Source: an uncultured Clostridia bacterium
Lineage (GTDB): Bacteria > Bacillota > Clostridia > Lachnospirales > Lachnospiraceae
DNA: 64,000 bases
Direction of reading: 5' to 3'
Assembly (NCBI GenBank): GCA_947643415.1
Contig: CANRWA010000008.1
Span: 24,541-88,540 of the forward strand
Shown piece after piece: positions 1 to 7,487 of this stretch; position 1 is the first letter of the stretch; each line of letters opens with the position of its first letter. The notes below the pieces were generated by a model. The model made no database searches. It saw only the letters and a list, made by a program, of their open reading frames with translations, and was not told the DNA's origin. Position numbers and translations under genes: made by a program.

Positions 1-1
1 G

Positions 2-385
2 AAATCTGGCGCATCCAAAGGGGAAGTATCCTATACAGCTCCGAAAGACAGGAAGATAACTTCCGTTGTGGTACCTGCTGTTGTGAAGCTGAAAGGGATC
101 ACCTATAAAGTCATATCTATCCGGAAAGATGCTTTCAAAAACTGTAAAAAACTGAAGAAGGCGACGATCGGAAAGAATATAAAGAGTATTGGAAAGAATG
201 CTTTTTATGGTTGTGAAAGGTTAAAGAATATCGCAGTGAAGACAACAAAGCTGACCGCAAAGGGTATTGGCAGCAAGGCATTTGCAAAACTGCACAAAAA
301 GTTAAAGATCAAAGTGCCTAAGAAAAAGTTATCTTCTTATAAAAAATATTCAGGGAAAAGGGTGTGGCAGGAAAGAAGCAGTTAA
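2..385 (+). CDS. C-terminal end of a BspA-like leucine-rich repeat surface protein (5' partial)
   Basis: The frame is open from base 2, so the gene starts before the window. The visible part has LRR_5 (BspA-type) units: IRKDAFKNCKKLKKATIG and IGKNAFYGCERLKNIAV have the I-x-x-x-A-F-x-x-C-x-x-L pattern of this family. The end is strongly basic and lysine rich, as in many secreted proteins of this group. Such proteins are exported and lie on the cell surface, where they are thought to bind host or other cells; that role is family knowledge. A GTG at 68 could be taken as a start but has no ribosome-binding site and lies inside the open frame. A terminator-like hairpin follows. Confidence 0.8.
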   Translation, partial: KSGASKGEVSYTAPKDRKITSVVVPAVVKLKGITYKVISIRKDAFKNCKKLKKATIGKNIKSIGKNAFYGCERLKNIAVKTTKLTAKGIGSKAFAKLHKKLKIKVPKKKLSSYKKYSGKRVWQERSS

Positions 386-406
386 TAAAAAAATAATGTA
401 AATAAA

Positions 407-442
407 GGGTCGTCTGACGCTGAAAACAGTGCCGAACGACCC
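407..442 (+). terminator. Hairpin downstream of the LRR gene
   Basis: GGGTCGT at 407-413 pairs with ACGACCC at 436-442 (7 bp), followed by a weak T-rich stretch TTGGTTTT. It is placed as a terminator for the LRR gene. The long loop and interrupted T-run make it only moderately convincing. Confidence 0.45.
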
Positions 443-458
443 TTGGTTTTGCCATCAG

Positions 459-500
459 AAAAGTTTTAGTTGCATATTGGGCTGGCGATGGATTATAATA
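459..500 (+). repeat. Promoter-bearing direct repeat, copy A
   Basis: This 42-bp segment is repeated at 1210-1251 with about three differences. Each copy carries TTGCAT, an 18-bp spacer and TATAAT. The repeat suggests duplication of a small promoter-plus-gene unit. Confidence 0.8.
470..499 (+). promoter_or_regulatory. Promoter of the toxin-antitoxin pair
   Basis: The -35 element TTGCAT is at 470-475 and the -10 element TATAAT at 494-499, with an 18-bp spacer. It lies about 40 bp upstream of the antitoxin start. Confidence 0.6.
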
Positions 501-540
501 ACAGTAAGATGTGCCTGTCAGGAGAATGGAGGTGCTTGGT

Positions 541-777
541 ATGCTGGCATTGCAGGGGTATTACGATGGACAGAAGATACAGACATTAGAGGTGATTCAG
601 GCGAAGAAGAACCAAAAGGTAATTATTACTGTGCTGGATGAGTTTGTTGAGGAAATGCCTGTCAGGAAAGAACATTCTGCCAGAGGTCTGCTTTCTGAGT
701 ATGCAGATACTGGATTGTGGGAAAAAGAAAAGACGGCATGGGAAAAGGCGGTGGCAGAGAAATATGCAGATGCTTGA
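541..777 (+). CDS. Antitoxin-like protein of a PIN toxin-antitoxin pair
   Basis: A 78-residue protein starting MLALQGYYDGQKIQTLE. Short proteins opening with a Q-G-Y-Y-D/N-G segment, followed by a hydrophobic strand (VIITVLDEF) and an acidic alpha-helical C-terminus, are common first genes of toxin-antitoxin pairs in Firmicutes. They bind DNA and the toxin and autoregulate the operon. The ATG at 541 is chosen because GGAGG at 528-532 is 8 bases upstream; the frame is open further upstream without a site. The 3' end overlaps the PIN gene by 14 bases, so the two are translationally coupled. The assignment rests on gene pairing and N-terminal pattern, not on a conserved catalytic residue. Confidence 0.7.
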   Translation: MLALQGYYDGQKIQTLEVIQAKKNQKVIITVLDEFVEEMPVRKEHSARGLLSEYADTGLWEKEKTAWEKAVAEKYADA

Positions 778-1135
778 TACAAACATGGTTCTGCGTTATC
801 TTCTGAATGATAACAAGGAGATGGCGGACGAGGCAGAGAGAATTGTAAAAGATGGCGCTGTTTTGCTGACAACAGAGGTAATTGCAGAAGTAGTTTATGT
901 TTTGAAAGGGGTATATTCTATAGAACGTGGACAGATTGCATCCTGTCTGTTAGAATTTTTATCAGAAGTCAATATCCCTGAAGAACAGGTAGTAAGGTTG
1001 GGGCTGGAAACATATGCAGAACAAAATCTGGATTTTGTGGATTGTATATTATATGCTTATAATCGAGTAAAGGGGTATGAGGTTAAGACATTTGATAAGA
1101 AGCTTCAAAAACTGCTTGGGGTATCAAATAAGTAA
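764..1135 (+). CDS. PIN-domain ribonuclease toxin (VapC-like)
   Basis: A 123-residue PIN-domain protein. The start MQMLDTNMVLRYLLND holds the first conserved Asp; Glu lies in TTEVIAEVVYVL, and the later acidic residues are in NLDFVDCILYAY and KTFDKKL. These are the four Mg-binding acidic positions of PIN nucleases. Such toxins cleave RNA when freed from their antitoxin. ATG 764 is favoured because family members start M-x-[ML]-D-T/A-N; ATG 770 is the alternative. The gene overlaps the antitoxin gene and is followed by a terminator at 1141-1186, so this is a closed two-gene operon. Confidence 0.85.
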   Translation: MQMLDTNMVLRYLLNDNKEMADEAERIVKDGAVLLTTEVIAEVVYVLKGVYSIERGQIASCLLEFLSEVNIPEEQVVRLGLETYAEQNLDFVDCILYAYNRVKGYEVKTFDKKLQKLLGVSNK

Positions 1136-1140
1136 GAATG

Positions 1141-1186
1141 AAAAAAGAACCTGATTCTGGGGGTATTCAGAGCCAGATTCTTTTTT
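1141..1186 (+). terminator. Terminator of the toxin-antitoxin operon
   Basis: AAAAAAGAA (1141-1149) pairs with TTCTTTTTT (1178-1186), and TCTGG (1156-1160) pairs with CCAGA (1173-1177), with a left-side bulge of 6 bases. The right arm ends in six T. It can act in both directions. Confidence 0.7.
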
Positions 1187-1209
1187 GTTGTTCTGGGGGA
1201 TTTTAAGCA

Positions 1210-1251
1210 AAAAGTTTTAATTGCATAGCGGGCTGGCGATGGATTATAATA
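1210..1251 (+). repeat. Promoter-bearing direct repeat, copy B
   Basis: This is the second copy of the 42-bp unit at 459-500, again with TTGCAT (1221-1226), an 18-bp spacer and TATAAT (1245-1250). Downstream is only a 23-codon remnant, not a complete antitoxin gene. Confidence 0.8.
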
Positions 1252-1275
1252 TAGGCAGTGGAAGGAGTTATATTA

Positions 1276-1347
1276 ATGGATTTAGAAAGAATGAACTTAT
1301 TTGCTGCAGTTGAACATACTGATGATAACGTACGGGTGCCGTGGTAG
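1276..1347 (+). pseudogene. 23-codon remnant behind the duplicated promoter
   Basis: ATG at 1276 follows a good site (GGAG at 1263-1266) and opens MDLERMNLFAAVEHTDDN before TAG at 1345. It runs into the SWIM fragment in another frame and overlaps its possible GTG. I do not recognise it. It looks like the start of a gene whose remainder was lost when the region was joined to the SWIM fragment. Confidence 0.4.
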
Positions 1348-1916
1348 ATCTGAAGATCCGGAAGGGAAAGGTGCAGGCGAGGGTACAGGGAAGGAGGAAG
1401 GTTCCTTATAAGGTTGAGGTCAGGATTAGCCCCCTCTCAGAAGAACGATGTCAGTATGCCATCAGTCGGTGTGGGAAGAAGATTGAAAATCTGGAGCGTC
1501 TTCTGCAGGGAGAATTTCCAGAAGAATTGAAAGAACTTTTTTTGGGCAGCCAGGGCTTGTTTCCCTCCCCGAAAGAGATCAGTTTCAACTGTAGCTGCCC
1601 GGACTGGGCGCTTATATGTAAGCATGTGGCGGCGGTATTATATGGAATCGGTGCGAGATTCGATGAAAACCCGCTTTTGTTTTTTAAATTAAGGGGGATT
1701 GAAGTGGATCGTTTTATCGATGTTGCCTTGGAAAATCGGATTGATAGCATGTTGAAAAATGCAGATAAGCCAAGTGAGAGGATTAGTTCTTCAGACCGCG
1801 GCAGGGATTGTTTGGATTGTGACAACCGGCGCACCACAACATCTGTCAATGGCAGGATAAACGTTCTCAAGATTTTGTGCCCGAATCATGAAAAAAATAA
1901 GAAAAAACTTTGTTAA
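1341..1916 (+). pseudogene. 5'-truncated SWIM zinc-finger protein
   Basis: The protein resembles the central part of SWIM zinc-finger proteins often found beside SNF2 helicases. The segment KVQARVQGRRKVPYKVEV matches the region that normally follows a 60-80 residue N-terminal part, and NCSCPDWALICKHVAAVLY is the C-x-C-x(n)-C-x-H SWIM zinc motif. The N-terminal part is missing. The only start is GTG 1341, which has no ribosome-binding site, and three stops in the same frame lie just upstream (1320-1328). The C-terminal 45 residues look unlike the family. I infer a deletion remnant; it might still be read by coupling to the 23-codon frame. Confidence 0.65.
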
Positions 1917-1927
1917 ATTCTTGACGA
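1910..1927 (+). promoter_or_regulatory. Possible Rex operator overlapping the coaD -35
   Basis: TTGTTAA at 1910-1916, four bases, then TTGACGA at 1921-1927. The left half matches the clostridial Rex half-site TTGTTAA exactly and the right half matches TTAACAA at 5 of 7 bases. It covers the -35 of the next promoter, as a repressor site would. This is one imperfect site found by eye. Confidence 0.35.
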
Positions 1928-1949
1928 TATCCTTTCTTTATGTTATGAT
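1921..1949 (+). promoter_or_regulatory. Promoter for coaD and probably the butyrate operon
   Basis: TTGACG at 1921-1926, a 17-bp spacer, TATGAT at 1944-1949. No other clear promoter or terminator is seen from here to the end of etfA, so it may serve the whole coaD-etfA run. Confidence 0.75.
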
Positions 1950-2016
1950 AGAACCGTGGTGGAAAATCTGTGAAAACAGGCATATTTGCCATGCCTGTGG
2001 AATGGAAGGTGGCATG

Positions 2017-2502
2017 ATGAAAGCGATTTATCCTGGCAGTTTCGATCCGGTTACAAACGGGCATCTGGACATTATCCAGCGCGCTGCCAGAGTAGTGGAC
2101 GAGCTGGTTATTGCTGTGCTTGTAAACAGTGACAAGAAACCATTGTTTACGATGGACGAACGAATGGATATGATTCGGGAGGCAACAAAAGAGATTCCCA
2201 ATATCAGTGTGCAGTCCTTTACCGGCCTTACCGTTGATTTTGCGAGAGAGAATGGGGCTAAGGTGATGGTCCGGGGGCTTCGTGCTGTGACGGATTTTGA
2301 GTCAGAAATGCAGATCGCACAGACCAACCACAGCATAGAACCGGGGATTGAGACGATATTTTTTACAACAAGCCTGGAGTATTCTTTTCTCAGTTCAACC
2401 ATCGTCAAAGAGATCGCACATTATGGCTCCGATGTGTCAAAACTTGTTCCATCGGTTGTAGAAGAAGCATTTCACCGTAAGTTTGGTCATTCACTGCATT
2501 GA
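2017..2502 (+). CDS. coaD: Phosphopantetheine adenylyltransferase
   Basis: CoaD transfers AMP from ATP to 4'-phosphopantetheine, giving dephospho-CoA, the fourth step of CoA synthesis. The start MKAIYPGSFDPVTNGHLDII has the family's P-G-S-F-D-P segment and the T/H-x-G-H nucleotide-binding motif. The adenylation motif near the end is FLSSTIVKEIA. Length is 161 residues, normal for the family. ATG 2017 (or 2014) is chosen because GGAAGG lies just upstream and the open frame further upstream has no homology. CoA supply is relevant to the six CoA-thioester enzymes that follow 55 bp downstream, but in many relatives coaD sits with rsmD, which is absent here. Confidence 0.95.
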   Translation: MKAIYPGSFDPVTNGHLDIIQRAARVVDELVIAVLVNSDKKPLFTMDERMDMIREATKEIPNISVQSFTGLTVDFARENGAKVMVRGLRAVTDFESEMQIAQTNHSIEPGIETIFFTTSLEYSFLSSTIVKEIAHYGSDVSKLVPSVVEEAFHRKFGHSLH

Positions 2503-2557
2503 TCCACGGTGCAGTATTGATAGAGGTAACAGATAAAAATAAAGGAGGATATATTTC

Positions 2558-3742
2558 ATGTCAAAGAAAGTTGTATTAGCTGGCGCTTGCCGTACTGCCA
2601 TTGGTAAAATGGGTGGTGCTCTGAGTACTGTGCCAGCAGCAAAGCTGGGTTCCATTGTTATTGAAGAAGCACTGAAAAGAGCAGGTGTTGCCAAGGATGC
2701 CGTAGACCATGTATATATGGGCTGTGTTATCCAGGCAGGTCTGGGACAGAACGTTGCCCGTCAGGCGTCCATAGGGGCAGGCCTTCCAATCGAGACTCCG
2801 GCTGTAACAGTAAACGTTGTATGTGGATCCGGCCTGAACTGTGTGAACATGGCTGCACAGATGATCCAGGCAGGAGATGCTGATATTGTTGTGGCAGGTG
2901 GTATGGAGAACATGTCCCTGGCTCCATATGCAGCTATGAACGGTCGTTTCGGTTATAGAATGAACAATGGCACATTGGTTGATACCATGGTGAATGACGC
3001 ACTGTGGGATGCATTCAATCAGTATCATATGATGGTTACTGCTGAGAATGTAGCAGAGCAGTATGGCCTTACCCGTGAGGAACTGGATGAGTTTGCTGCC
3101 AACAGCCAGCAGAAATGCGAGAAGGCGATGGCAGAAGGCAGATTCAAGGATGAGATCGTTCCAGTAGAAGTAAAACAGCGTAAGAAGACTATCGTTGTTG
3201 ATACTGACGAGGGACCTCGTGCCGGCACAACGGCAGACAGCCTTAGTGCACTGAAATGCTGCAGTGGTGTTGACGGTGGTGTTGTTACTGCTGGTAATGC
3301 TTCTGGTATCAATGATGGTGCTGCAGCGATCGTTGTTATGAGCGAGGAGAAAGCAAAAGAGCTTGGGGTTACTCCGATGGCAAGCTTCGTAGCTGGTGCC
3401 CTGGGCGGTGTGGATCCGAAGATCATGGGCGTTGGTCCGGTTGCTTCTACAAAGAAGGTACTGGCAAAGACAGGCATGACGATTGATGAATTTGATCTGA
3501 TTGAGGCAAATGAAGCATTTGCAGCACAGTCTGTAGCAGTAGGAAAAGATCTTGGATTTGATCTGAGCAAGCTTAATGTAAACGGTGGTGCTATCGCTCT
3601 TGGTCATCCGGTAGGGGCAAGTGGATGCCGTATCCTTGTTACACTGCTTCATGAGATGCAGAAGCGCGACGCAAAGAAAGGTCTGGCAACACTCTGTATC
3701 GGTGGTGGAATGGGCTGCTCCACGATCGTAGAGAGAGACTGA
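2558..3742 (+). CDS. thl: Acetyl-CoA acetyltransferase (thiolase)
   Basis: This thiolase condenses two acetyl-CoA to acetoacetyl-CoA, the first step of the butyryl-CoA route. It has 394 residues, the usual thiolase II length. The acyl-accepting Cys is C89 in VVCGSGLNC, the catalytic His is H350 in [10 protein letters not shown], and the second Cys is C380 in [12 protein letters not shown] 2558 follows AAAGGAGG. It is the first gene of the cluster. A 10-bp hairpin lies between it and crt. A long open frame on the opposite strand is a codon-bias shadow. Confidence 0.97.
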   Translation: MSKKVVLAGACRTAIGKMGGALSTVPAAKLGSIVIEEALKRAGVAKDAVDHVYMGCVIQAGLGQNVARQASIGAGLPIETPAVTVNVVCGSGLNCVNMAAQMIQAGDADIVVAGGMENMSLAPYAAMNGRFGYRMNNGTLVDTMVNDALWDAFNQYHMMVTAENVAEQYGLTREELDEFAANSQQKCEKAMAEGRFKDEIVPVEVKQRKKTIVVDTDEGPRAGTTADSLSALKCCSGVDGGVVTAGNASGINDGAAAIVVMSEEKAKELGVTPMASFVAGALGGVDPKIMGVGPVASTKKVLAKTGMTIDEFDLIEANEAFAAQSVAVGKDLGFDLSKLNVNGGAIALGHPVGASGCRILVTLLHEMQKRDAKKGLATLCIGGGMGCSTIVERD

Positions 3743-3754
3743 TTATATCGCAGG

Positions 3755-3778
3755 CTGGCCGGTCAGGAGACCGGTCAG
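3755..3778 (+). other. Hairpin between thl and crt
   Basis: CTGGCCGGTC (3755-3764) pairs with GACCGGTCAG (3769-3778) over 10 bp with one G-U pair and an AGGA loop. No T-run follows, so it is not a standard terminator. It may stabilise the thl message or mark a processing point, giving unequal thl and crt levels. Confidence 0.7.
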
Positions 3779-3814
3779 TTCCTTGCGTGATAAAATAAAT
3801 GGAGGGTAATCGTT

Positions 3815-4606
3815 ATGGAATTCATAACATATGAAGTAGAAGACAAGGTTGGTATCATTACCATTAACCGTCCCAAAGCATTGAATGCGCTGAACAGTGC
3901 TGTGCTGGATGAACTGGATGCCACACTGGATGCAGTTGACCAGAATGAGATCCGCTGCCTGATTCTGACAGGAGCAGGAGAGAAATCTTTTGTTGCCGGT
4001 GCTGATATTGGAGAGATGAGCACACTGACTAAGGCAGAGGGCGAGGCATTTGGAAAGAAGGGAAATGATGTATTCCGCAAGCTGGAGACATTTCCGCTTC
4101 CTGTCATTGCTGCCATCAATGGATTTGCTTTGGGAGGCGGCTGTGAGATTTCCATGAGCTGTGATATCCGTATCTGTTCTGAGAACGCTGTATTTGGACA
4201 GCCGGAGGCTGGTCTTGGTATTACACCGGGATTTGGCGGCACACAGAGACTTGCCCGTCTGGTAAGCCCTGGCATGGCAAAACAGTTGATCTATACAGCA
4301 AGAAATATCAAGGCAGATGAGGCATACCGCATCGGTCTTGTAAATGCGGTTTATCCACTGGAAGAGCTGCTCCCACAGGCAAAGAAGATGGCTGCCGGTA
4401 TCGCAGCACAGGCCCCGATCGCTGTACGCAACTGCAAGAAAGCGATCAATGACGGGCTTCAGGTAAATATGGATGAGGCCATCGTGATTGAAGAAAAGCT
4501 CTTTGGCGATTGCTTTGAGACAGAAGACCAGAAAGCTGGTATGGGCAACTTCTTAGAGAAGGATAAAGAAAAGAAATTGAAAGTAGTTCCATTTAAGAAC
4601 AAATAA
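3815..4606 (+). CDS. crt: 3-hydroxybutyryl-CoA dehydratase (crotonase)
   Basis: Crotonase removes water from 3-hydroxybutyryl-CoA to give crotonyl-CoA. The 263-residue enoyl-CoA hydratase fold shows the oxyanion-hole segment FVAGADIGEM and two catalytic glutamates, E111 in GGGCEISMSCD and E131 in FGQPEAGLGITPG. ATG 3815 follows GGAGGG. It lies after thl and 23 bp before hbd. In the pathway it acts after hbd, so gene order is not reaction order. Confidence 0.97.
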   Translation: MEFITYEVEDKVGIITINRPKALNALNSAVLDELDATLDAVDQNEIRCLILTGAGEKSFVAGADIGEMSTLTKAEGEAFGKKGNDVFRKLETFPLPVIAAINGFALGGGCEISMSCDIRICSENAVFGQPEAGLGITPGFGGTQRLARLVSPGMAKQLIYTARNIKADEAYRIGLVNAVYPLEELLPQAKKMAAGIAAQAPIAVRNCKKAINDGLQVNMDEAIVIEEKLFGDCFETEDQKAGMGNFLEKDKEKKLKVVPFKNK

Positions 4607-4629
4607 AAAATATATGGAGGTAAAAGTTC

Positions 4630-5472
4630 ATGAAAGTTGGTGTTATTGGTGCAGGAACCATGGGTTCCGGTATTGCGCAGGCATTTGCGCAGACAGAGGG
4701 TTATGAAGTATATTTGTGCGATATCAATGAAGAGTTCGCAGCAAATGGCAAGAAAAAGATCGCCAAGGGATTCGAGAAGAGAATCGCTAAGGGAAAGATG
4801 GATCAGGCTGCTGCAGATGCAATCCTGAACAAGATCACAACAGGTGTGAAAGATATCTGTACAGATTGTGATCTGATCGTAGAGGCTGCCCTTGAGGTTA
4901 TGGATGTCAAGAAACAGACATTCAAAGAGCTGCAGGATATTGTAACGAAGGATGACTGTATCTTTGCTACAAACACATCCTCTCTTTCTATCACAGAGAT
5001 CGGACAGGGTATCTCCCATCCGGTGATCGGTATGCACTTCTTTAACCCGGCACCTGTTATGAAGCTGGTTGAAGTAATCCGTGGAGAGAACACAACAGAT
5101 GAAGTAAACGAAAAAGTTGTTAATATCGCAAAAGAGATCGGCAAAACTCCTGTTGAGGTAAAAGAGGCTGCTGGATTCGTTGTAAACAGAATCCTGATTC
5201 CGATGATCAATGAAGCAGTTGGTATCTATGCTGATGGTGTTGCTTCTGTAGAAGGTATCGACGCTGCCATGAAACTTGGTGCAAATCATCCAATGGGACC
5301 GCTGGCTCTGGGTGATCTGGTTGGTCTGGATATCTGCCTTGCTATCATGGAAGTACTGCAGGCTGAGACAGGTGATCCGAAGTACCGTCCTCATCCACTG
5401 CTGAGAAAGATGGTACGTGCCGGCAAGCTTGGCATGAAGACAGGCGTAGGATTCTACGATTATTCTAAATAA
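4630..5472 (+). CDS. hbd: 3-hydroxybutyryl-CoA dehydrogenase
   Basis: Hbd reduces acetoacetyl-CoA to 3-hydroxybutyryl-CoA with NAD(P)H. The 280-residue protein opens with a Rossmann motif, [17 protein letters not shown]. The catalytic His is in [18 protein letters not shown], and the C-terminal domain carries [18 protein letters not shown] 4630 follows GGAGG. Spacing to crt and bcd is 23 and 30 bp with no terminator, so they are one transcript. Confidence 0.97.
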   Translation: MKVGVIGAGTMGSGIAQAFAQTEGYEVYLCDINEEFAANGKKKIAKGFEKRIAKGKMDQAAADAILNKITTGVKDICTDCDLIVEAALEVMDVKKQTFKELQDIVTKDDCIFATNTSSLSITEIGQGISHPVIGMHFFNPAPVMKLVEVIRGENTTDEVNEKVVNIAKEIGKTPVEVKEAAGFVVNRILIPMINEAVGIYADGVASVEGIDAAMKLGANHPMGPLALGDLVGLDICLAIMEVLQAETGDPKYRPHPLLRKMVRAGKLGMKTGVGFYDYSK

Positions 5473-5502
5473 ATAGTTCCAAAGAAAGGAGTTATATCGA
5501 TC

Positions 5503-6654
5503 ATGGATTTTAAATTAGACAAACAGCATGAGATGGCGAGACAGTTGTTCCAGGATTTTGCCCAGAACGAAGTAAAGCCACTTGCGCAGGAAGTTGATGA
5601 GACAGAAGTTTTCCCACGTGAGACTGTAACTAAGATGCAGAAACTCGGTTTCATGGGAATCGCCATTCCGAAAGAATATGGCGGACAGGGCTGTGATCCT
5701 CTTACATATACAATGTGTGTAGAGGAGCTTTCCAAGGTATGTGGTACCACTGGTGTTATTGTATCTGCACATTCTTCCCTTGGTGCAGACCCCATCTATA
5801 TGTACGGAACAGAAGAGCAGAAAAAGAAATATCTGGTACCTCTTGCCAATGGCGAGAAACTGGGTGCTTTCGGCCTGACAGAACCGGGTGCTGGTACGGA
5901 TGCCCAGGGACAGCAGACAAAAGCTGTTCTGGATGGAGATGAGTGGGTACTGAATGGTTCCAAATGTTTTATCACAAACGGTAAGGAAGCAGATATTTAT
6001 ATTATCATCGCTGTTACCGGCATTATTGAGAAACGTGGCAGAAAGATCAAAGAGATTTCTGCATTTATCGTAGAGAAGGGCACTCCGGGATTCTCCTTTG
6101 GAACAAAAGAGAAGAAGATGGGTATCCGCGGATCCTCAACCTATGAGCTGATCTTTGAAGACTGCCGTATTCCAAAAGAGAATTTGTTGGGACAGCAGGG
6201 TAAAGGTTTTGGAATTGCCATGCATACACTGGATGGTGGACGTATTGGTATCGCTGCCCAGGCTCTTGGTCTTGCGGAGGGCGCTCTGGAAGCAACCATC
6301 GAATATGTAAAAGAGAGAAAACAGTTCGGACGTTCCATCGCACAGTTCCAGAATACACAGTTCCAGCTTGCTAATATGGCAACAAAGGTAGAGGCCGCTA
6401 AACTTCTTGTATACAAAGCAGCAAAAGCAAAAGAGACTCAGAAAGTCTACAGCGTAGAAGCTGCTATGGCAAAATTATTTGCTGCAGAGGTTGCCATGGA
6501 AGTGACAACCAAGGCGGTTCAGTTACACGGTGGTTATGGTTACATTAGAGAATATGACGTTGAGCGTATGATGCGTGATGCTAAGATCACAGAGATCTAC
6601 GAAGGAACTTCAGAAGTTCAGCGTATGGTTATCTCTGGTAGCTTATTGAAATAG
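5503..6654 (+). CDS. bcd: Butyryl-CoA dehydrogenase
   Basis: Bcd is the FAD enzyme that reduces crotonyl-CoA to butyryl-CoA; with EtfAB it can couple this to ferredoxin reduction by NADH. It has 383 residues, with the acyl-CoA dehydrogenase N-terminal helical, middle beta and C-terminal helical domains. FGLTEPGAGTDAQG is the FAD-contact segment and E367 in EIYEGTSEVQRM is the catalytic base. ATG 5503 follows AAAGGAG. It is followed at 11 bp by etfB, its electron-transfer partner. Confidence 0.97.
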   Translation: MDFKLDKQHEMARQLFQDFAQNEVKPLAQEVDETEVFPRETVTKMQKLGFMGIAIPKEYGGQGCDPLTYTMCVEELSKVCGTTGVIVSAHSSLGADPIYMYGTEEQKKKYLVPLANGEKLGAFGLTEPGAGTDAQGQQTKAVLDGDEWVLNGSKCFITNGKEADIYIIIAVTGIIEKRGRKIKEISAFIVEKGTPGFSFGTKEKKMGIRGSSTYELIFEDCRIPKENLLGQQGKGFGIAMHTLDGGRIGIAAQALGLAEGALEATIEYVKERKQFGRSIAQFQNTQFQLANMATKVEAAKLLVYKAAKAKETQKVYSVEAAMAKLFAAEVAMEVTTKAVQLHGGYGYIREYDVERMMRDAKITEIYEGTSEVQRMVISGSLLK

Positions 6655-6665
6655 GAGGTGCTCTT

Positions 6666-7448
6666 GTGAAAATTGTAGTTTGTATAAAACAGGTACCGGA
6701 TACTAAGGGCGGTGTTGTATTTAACCCAGACGGTACATTGAATAGAGGTGCAATGCTTACCATCATGAATCCGGATGACAAAGCTGGTCTGGAAGCTGCA
6801 CTGAGAATTAAAGATGAAACTGGTGCAGAAGTTACAGTACTTACCATGGGTCTTCCAAAGGCAGAAGAGGTTCTCCGTGAGGCTATGGCTATGGGTGCTG
6901 ACAATGGTATCCTGGTTACTGACCGTGTTCTGGGTGGTGCTGACACATGGGCTACTTCTACTACCATCGCTGGTGCACTGAGAAATATCGATTATGATCT
7001 GATCATCACTGGGCGTCAGGCGATTGATGGTGATACTGCACAGGTTGGTCCTCAGATTGCTGAGCATCTGGATCTCCCGGTTATCTCTTATGCACAGAAT
7101 ATTAAGATTGAAGGAAACAGTGTGATCGTTGAACGCCAGTATGAGGACAGATATCATGTAATCAAGGCTCAGATGCCTTGCCTTATAACAGCTCTTTCTG
7201 AGTTGAATGAGCCTCGTTATATGACTCCGGGCGGGATTAATGAAGCGTTTGAGAAGGAAGTTACTGTATGGGGCAGGGCAGACCTGAAGGATGTAGATGA
7301 TGCTAACCTTGGTCTGAAAGGATCCCCAACAAAGATTGCCAAAGCTTCGGATAAGGTCCGTAAGGGTGCCGGTGAAGTGGTAACTCTGGATCCAGCAGAA
7401 GCTGCAGCCTATATCGTTGACAAATTCAAAGAGAAACATGTAATCTAA
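6666..7448 (+). CDS. etfB: Electron transfer flavoprotein, beta subunit
   Basis: EtfB forms the EtfAB heterodimer that passes electrons between NADH, ferredoxin and Bcd. The 260-residue protein starts with GTG, placed 8 bases after AGGAGG; no ATG fits the family's start MKIVVCIKQVPDT. Clostridial EtfB binds NADH and the second, bifurcating FAD; the segments TWATSTTIAGAL and GRQAIDGDTAQVGPQIAEHL belong to the nucleotide-binding core. Its place directly after bcd is typical of the bifurcating complex. Bifurcation itself is inferred from context. Confidence 0.95.
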   Translation: MKIVVCIKQVPDTKGGVVFNPDGTLNRGAMLTIMNPDDKAGLEAALRIKDETGAEVTVLTMGLPKAEEVLREAMAMGADNGILVTDRVLGGADTWATSTTIAGALRNIDYDLIITGRQAIDGDTAQVGPQIAEHLDLPVISYAQNIKIEGNSVIVERQYEDRYHVIKAQMPCLITALSELNEPRYMTPGGINEAFEKEVTVWGRADLKDVDDANLGLKGSPTKIAKASDKVRKGAGEVVTLDPAEAAAYIVDKFKEKHVI

Positions 7449-7487
7449 TTGGGTGTGAATGTCGCACACGCAAGAATGGAGGTTAAA

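Noticed and set aside
1888..2013. N-terminal extension of coaD
   Set aside because: The promoter at 1921-1949 lies inside it, and the family starts at MKAIYPGSFDP.
2491..2514. ACTGCA...TGCAGT inverted repeat between coaD and thl
   Set aside because: Only a 6-bp stem with no T-run; too weak for a terminator.
2576..3652. A 358-codon open frame antisense to thl
   Set aside because: It mirrors codon bias of the thiolase gene, has a low-complexity Cys/Thr/Asn-rich product and no ribosome-binding site; similar shadows lie opposite hbd, etfB and sbcC.
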